Source of the DNA: Eimeria necatrix
Lineage: Eukaryota > Apicomplexa > Conoidasida > Eucoccidiorida > Eimeriidae
DNA: 10,000 bases
Assembly: GCF_000499385.1 (NCBI RefSeq)
Contig: NW_013654524.1
Coordinates: 5,001 to 15,000 of the forward strand
Direction: 5' to 3'
The notes below the pieces were generated by a model. That model did not search any database and had not been told where the DNA came from. It was given only the letters and a program-made list of their open reading frames with translations. The position numbers and the translations under genes are program-made. Below, piece by piece: positions 7,102 through 10,000 of the stretch (positions within the stretch are counted from its first letter, which is position 1; the number at the start of each line of letters is the position of its first letter).

Positions 7102-8813
7102 CTAGTCGCCAGCTTCGAACCGCTTCTTCAAGCTGTACGAAAGCACTTGGTAAACAATCAGCACGGACAAGAGGTAGCAGACAATGAGGCCGATGAGGAG
7201 GTAGGCCACCCAGCTGAGTCCTGCGAGGGTTTAGGGTTTAGGGTTTAGGGTTTAGGGTTTAGGGTTTAGGGTTTACGCACCCGTGGGAGCCTCCGGCAGC
7301 TGACTCGCCACCAACTCCACCCCCGTTATCAGCGCCGCCCCCACAGAGCCCGAGAGAAGGTAAGTCAAGTTCACTCGGGCTTTCAGAAACTCCACAAACA
7401 GCTGAAGGGTTTAGGGTTTAGGGTTTAGGGTTTAGGGTTTAGGGTTTAGGGTTTAGGGTTTAGGGTTTGCGCGCGAGCCAGCTCACTGGGGTTATGTACG
7501 CCGGCTGCACGTTCTCTGCAAATCGCCACATTGCACCCAGCTAACCAAATTCACCAGCTAGCTAGCTAGCTAGCTGACTAGCTAGCTAGCTAGCTGGCTA
7601 GCTAGCTGGCTAGCTAGCTAGCCAGATAGTTGGCTAGCTGGCTAGCCAGGTAGCTAGCTAGCTAGCCTCCTACCCAGCCAGCTAGCTAGCCAACGAGCTA
7701 GCTAGCCACATAGCCAGCTAGCTAGCCAGCTAGCTAGCTAGCCATCTAGCCAGCTAGCTAGCTAGCTGCCAGCTAGCTGGCTAGCTAGCTAGCTAGCTAG
7801 CTAGCTAGCTAGCTAGCTAGCTATATTTGAAGAGGGTTTACCTCGGCCAACGAGGGAAACGAGGAGGTGATTTTTGACGAACATGAGGACCATTCCATCG
7901 TGGCAGTTCCTGTTGCCGACTCCCCACTTGCTGCGAGGGTTTAGGGTTTAGGGTTTAGGGTTTAGGGTTTAGGGTTTAGGGTTTAGGGTTTGGAGCACCG
8001 CAGGAGCTGCGCGGCCATTTCGTCGGCCGCGCCCTGCAGCGTCTGGCCGGGGGCGACGAGCAGCGCGGGCATGAGAGCGACGGCGAGCTGGAGTTGAGCG
8101 AAACTGAGAATTTGAATTGAATTAATTAATTTAATTTAATTTAATTAATTTAATTTAATTAATTTAATTTAATTAATTAATTAATTAATTAATTAATTAA
8201 TTAATTAATTAATTAATTAGTTCTTACTTGGAAGTGATGCAGCTTTCCGTCTGCGCACTCGTGGGCGCGGAGGTCTCGCAGCCGCAGCAGCGCCAGTTCG
8301 AGTTCGGCTTCTTCTTGGGGGGGCAGCAGGCGCTGGGGGTCGCAGAGCCAGGAGTGGTTTTTGCTGGAAAAAGGCGGAGAAAAAAGAAAAAAAAAGAAAT
8401 AAAAAGAAATAAAAAGAAATAAATTCATTTTGAACTTCTTTTTGTTTCAAAAACGCCCTTTAAAGCCCACCGAGCGGCGAACGCGCAGCGCTCCGGCTCC
8501 ACAAACGGGTTCGGGAAAGTGGCCGCGCTGTACAACTCCGCCTCCCTGAAACGCGGAAAGCGGACTCAAATGCGGCTTTTTCGAATTCAAAAATTCAACT
8601 TTTTCCGAAAACAATTTTCGAAATGCAAATTCAATTCAACTTTCCACTTTAAACGCCGCTTTCGCACTCTTTTCCGCCGCCAAGCGGGTGGAAAGTCTTC
8701 AGCGCGCCGGTCTGCGGCGGCCGCGGCTCGAAGCGAAACGGCCGCTCCTCGCCCTCCCCCGAAGCCGAAACCGCCAAACAAAACAAAAAAAAGAAACTTA
8801 TCTGCGTTTTCAT
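7102..8813 (-). CDS. TPM/MOLO1-like single-pass membrane protein, eight exons
   Basis: Exons in transcript order: 8813-8668, 8545-8471, 8363-8228, 8087-7999, 7930-7842, 7515-7487, 7401-7277 and 7213-7102. They sum to 801 bases, 266 residues plus TAG, with every phase matching. Residues 1-18 form a signal peptide (MKTQISFFFLFCLAVSAS). FPNP (59-62), Cys69 and CDP (81-83) match the start of MOLO1/TPM domains; a helical segment LPPQEEAELELALLRLRDL follows, then the strand LAVALMPAL, then KWGVGNRNC (150-158), the signature of the TPM fold. A membrane helix (about 231-254) and a short basic tail, SLKKRFEAGD, end the protein, so the domain should be luminal or extracellular. TPM domains occur in photosystem-repair proteins and in MOLO1, a nematode receptor modulator; the role here is unknown. 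There are no homopolymer runs. The fold call is by eye; exon 6 (29 bases) and the exon 1 donor are the least certain parts. Confidence 0.8.
7225..7276 (-). repeat. Telomere-like array forming the 63-base last intron of the TPM/MOLO1-like gene
   Basis: On the transcript the intron (7276-7214) begins GTAAACCC, consists of about seven CCCTAAA copies and ends CTCGCAGGACTCAG. Using the second AG keeps the phase and gives A|WVAYLLIG, the start of the membrane helix. The TTTAGGG array at 7406-7469 fills the preceding intron (7486-7402) and that at 7936-7991 the 68-base intron 7998-7931. Confidence 0.85.
7556..7823. repeat. GCTA tetranucleotide microsatellite in an intron
   Basis: An imperfect (GCTA)n tract of about 265 bases, with substitutions such as CCAG and GGCT, fills most of the intron 7841-7516. 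GCTA repeats equal their own reverse complement, so the RNA can fold on itself. The intron begins GTAAACCCTC, with one leftover telomere-like unit. Confidence 0.95.
8113..8219. repeat. AATT/TTAA microsatellite in an intron
   Basis: (AATT)n with some TTTAATTT variants occupies most of the intron 8227-8088 of the minus-strand gene (donor GTAAGAAC, acceptor CAACTCCAG). Like the GCTA tract it is self-complementary. Confidence 0.93.
8377..8421 (-). repeat. AAAGAAATAA decamer repeat (polypyrimidine tract on the minus strand)
   Basis: On the transcript this reads as repeated TTTATTTCTT followed by a run of T/C and CCAG at 8364. It serves as the pyrimidine tract of the acceptor of the exon at 8363. 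Confidence 0.75.
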
Positions 8814-9027
8814 TCTTCTAAGTTGCAAAAAACTAAAAAAAATATTAACTGACGCTTCCAAACTCCTTCGAAGCCGCCGCCGGCCGAAGTTGAATTCGCC
8901 GCGCGCAGCAGCAGCTCTCCGAGCTGTACGTACACCCCAGCCGCAGCAACACGCAACTCCGGATCCGCTCCGATCATTCATTATTTATAATTAATTAATT
9001 GCAAAATGCAAATCTGCTTTCGTTTTA
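8814..9027. promoter_or_regulatory. Probable divergent promoter region
   Basis: The minus-strand gene starts at 8813 and a possible + strand gene starts at 9028, so these bases should hold both promoters and leaders. They contain the palindromic element TGTACGTACACC at 8925-8936, an AT-rich block (8970-9000) and no clear open frame of their own. The role is inferred from gene layout only. Confidence 0.4.
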
Positions 9028-9165
9028 ATGCAAACTCCGCAACTCCTGCGGCCTGGGGGGCCCCGATTCGCATGGGGGCCCCATCGAGTCGGCAGCGAGA
9101 GCAGTTCTGCTGCTGCGCGTTCTCGGCTGCAGCAACTTGAACTCTTCGAATTGCTTCTTAATCTT
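9028..9165 (+). CDS. Possible first exon of an unidentified + strand gene
   Basis: An ATG at 9028 opens a frame beginning MQTPQLLRPGGPRFAWGP and running into a T-rich tract that looks intronic. I see no convincing donor; GT at 9088 and 9119 are options. The sequence resembles no family I know. It is included because the long T-rich tract and strong acceptor that follow imply an upstream exon. Confidence 0.25.
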
Positions 9166-9240
9166 TTTTATTTGTTTTATTTTATTTTATTATTTGCTTT
9201 TATTTTATTATTTGCTTTTTATTTTATTATTTGCTTTTTA
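9155..9240 (+). repeat. T-rich tract with a threefold TATTTTATTATTTGCTTTT repeat
   Basis: Three near-identical copies of about 20 bases precede CTTTGTACTCCCCAG at 9246-9260. Together they look like an exaggerated polypyrimidine tract and a 3' splice site on the + strand. Confidence 0.6.
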
Positions 9241-9260
9241 ACTCGGCTTTGTACTCCCCA

Positions 9261-9391
9261 GAGGCCTGCTGCATGCAGCTGCAGCTGGTCCCAGCCTTCC
9301 TTTCCGTGGCTTGCAGCCCCCAGTCCGCGGTCTTCTCTCCAAGCAGCAGCAGCAGCAGCAGCAGCACAGCAGCAGCAGCAGCAGCAGCAGC

Positions 9392-9431
<40 letters not shown>

Positions 9432-9540
9432 AGCAGCAGCAGAAGCCCTTTCCCGCGAGCCTCTCATACAGCACTTACTCGTTTTGGCGAATTCCATCAG
9501 TGGGGGCCCCAGGGCCTCGCTTCGGAGCGCCCGCGGCGGC
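9261..9540 (+). CDS. Candidate internal exon with a CAG tract, unidentified protein
   Basis: Follows the acceptor at 9260 and ends at a CCCTAAA array. A CAG tract (9342-9440) divides it. In the frame starting at 9261, the part after the tract reads KAAAEALSREPLIQHLLVLA and then NSISGGPRASLRSARGG, which looks like a natural amphipathic helix; the part before the tract is open in all three frames, so its frame is uncertain. There is no GT near the 3' end; a GC donor (GCCAAAC or GCGGCC, near 9535) would be needed. I cannot name the product. Confidence 0.35.
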
Positions 9541-9583
9541 CAAACCCTAAACCCTAAACCCTAAACCCTAAACCCTAAACCCT
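9541..9583. repeat. CCCTAAA array
   Basis: Six heptamers between two candidate exons of the + strand gene, in the orientation seen at intron 5' ends elsewhere in the window. Comparable arrays lie at 9771-9821 and 9907-9949, and a short TTTAGGG pair at 9973-9987. Confidence 0.9.
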
Positions 9584-9770
9584 ATGGAGGCTGCGCAGCG
9601 GTGGGCGGGGGCCATTGCCCGCTGCTGCCAACCCCGGGGGCCCCCCAAACCCTCGTGGTTAGGGTTTTGCGAAAAAAGGGTTTTTCCTTTTTTGAAATGC
9701 ATGCAGCCTTGTTTTCCACTTTATTTAGAAGTTTTGAAAAAAGTCAAACAAGAAGACTTCAAGGCCAGCC
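9584..9770 (+). CDS. Candidate exon or exons, unidentified protein
   Basis: One frame is open across the interval from the ATG at 9584. Its first part reads MEAAQRWAGAIARCCQPRGP and its last part PLYLEVLKKVKQEDFKASQ; the middle contains TTAGGGTTTTG and T runs that look intronic, with an acceptor-like TGCATGCAG at 9699-9707. It may be two short exons, or one. No family is recognisable. A GC donor after AAG at about 9761 would precede the next array. Confidence 0.27.
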
Positions 9771-9821
9771 AAACCCTAAACCCTAAACCCTAAACCCTAA
9801 ACCCTAAACCCTAAACCCTAG

Positions 9822-10000
9822 GCCGTCGGCCGTAGGGGCCCGGCAGCGCGCGCCCGCTGGGCGCAGGCTCGAGGGAGCAGCGCATGGGCAAGCAGCCGCA
9901 GCAACGCAAACCCTAAACCCTAAACCCTAAACCCTAAACCCTAAACCCTCAGGGGATGCGGACAGCGAAACGAGGGTTTAGGGTTTGCGGTTTGCGGTGT
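9822..10000. other. Unassigned right edge with telomere-like arrays
   Basis: GC-rich bases 9822-9906 could hold a small + strand exon after GGCGCAG (to 9866), ending at AAC|GCAAACCC, but no frame is distinctive. Bases 9950-9990 are short, with a possible acceptor CCCTCAG. I see nothing I can name. Confidence 0.4.

Noticed and set aside
7052..7991. CRISPR-like array of regularly spaced repeats
   Set aside because: The units are seven-base tandem repeats with no spacers, and the sequences between arrays are exons of a spliced eukaryotic gene.
8213..8450. A single-exon minus-strand protein with a Phe-rich start
   Set aside because: The Phe-rich part is the translated pyrimidine tract of an intron. 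The conserved part begins after the acceptor at 8364 as an exon of the TPM/MOLO1-like gene.
3237..9793. Shared C-terminal ending NPKP in several open frames
   Set aside because: It is the translation of AACCCTAAACCC from the array and marks reading into intron sequence, not a protein motif.
3233..9987. A true chromosome end, because of the many TTTAGGG arrays
   Set aside because: The arrays are short, switch orientation repeatedly and lie between exons of intact genes, so they are interstitial.
1..10000. tRNA, rRNA or other structured RNA genes
   Set aside because: I saw no sequence with the conserved arms or core of these RNAs on either strand.

Overview
The window looks like nuclear DNA of a coccidian apicomplexan, most likely an Eimeria species. 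Two repeat classes define it: long CAG/CTG tracts that are read through inside exons as homopolymers of Gln, Ser, Ala, Cys or Leu, and many short interstitial arrays of the telomere-like heptamer TTTAGGG/CCCTAAA that sit in introns and between genes. The species call rests on my knowledge of Eimeria genome structure, not on a database match.

Layout. (1) Bases 1-3255 are one open frame on the + strand, cut by the left edge. A Gly/Pro-rich N-terminal part is followed by a CDK-like (CMGC) kinase fold whose motifs appear in the right order but are separated by homopolymer insertions; the catalytic HRD and DFG motifs look degenerate. (2) Bases 3256-5200 have no gene I can support. They hold telomere-like arrays, AT-rich DNA and short palindromes. 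(3) Bases 5201-7051 (+) carry a four-exon mitochondrial [2Fe-2S] ferredoxin of the adrenodoxin type. I reconstructed it across three introns that start in CCCTAAA arrays and end in TTTAGGG arrays; one has a GC donor. (4) Bases 7102-8813 (-) carry an eight-exon gene for a membrane protein with a signal peptide, a TPM/MOLO1-like luminal domain and one C-terminal membrane segment. It converges on the ferredoxin gene, and the two stop codons are separated by 50 bases of telomere-like repeat. (5) Bases 8814-9027 are a probable divergent promoter. (6) Bases 9028-10000 hold candidate exons of another + strand gene that I cannot identify, again divided by CCCTAAA arrays.

The two well-resolved genes are not obviously linked in function. 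The ferredoxin should supply electrons to mitochondrial Fe-S cluster and haem A synthesis; the TPM/MOLO1-like protein should enter the secretory pathway. The strongest theme is in the introns: nearly all are built from repeats able to pair with themselves (opposed telomere-like arms, GCTA and AATT microsatellites), and several donor sites are the repeat itself with one base changed.
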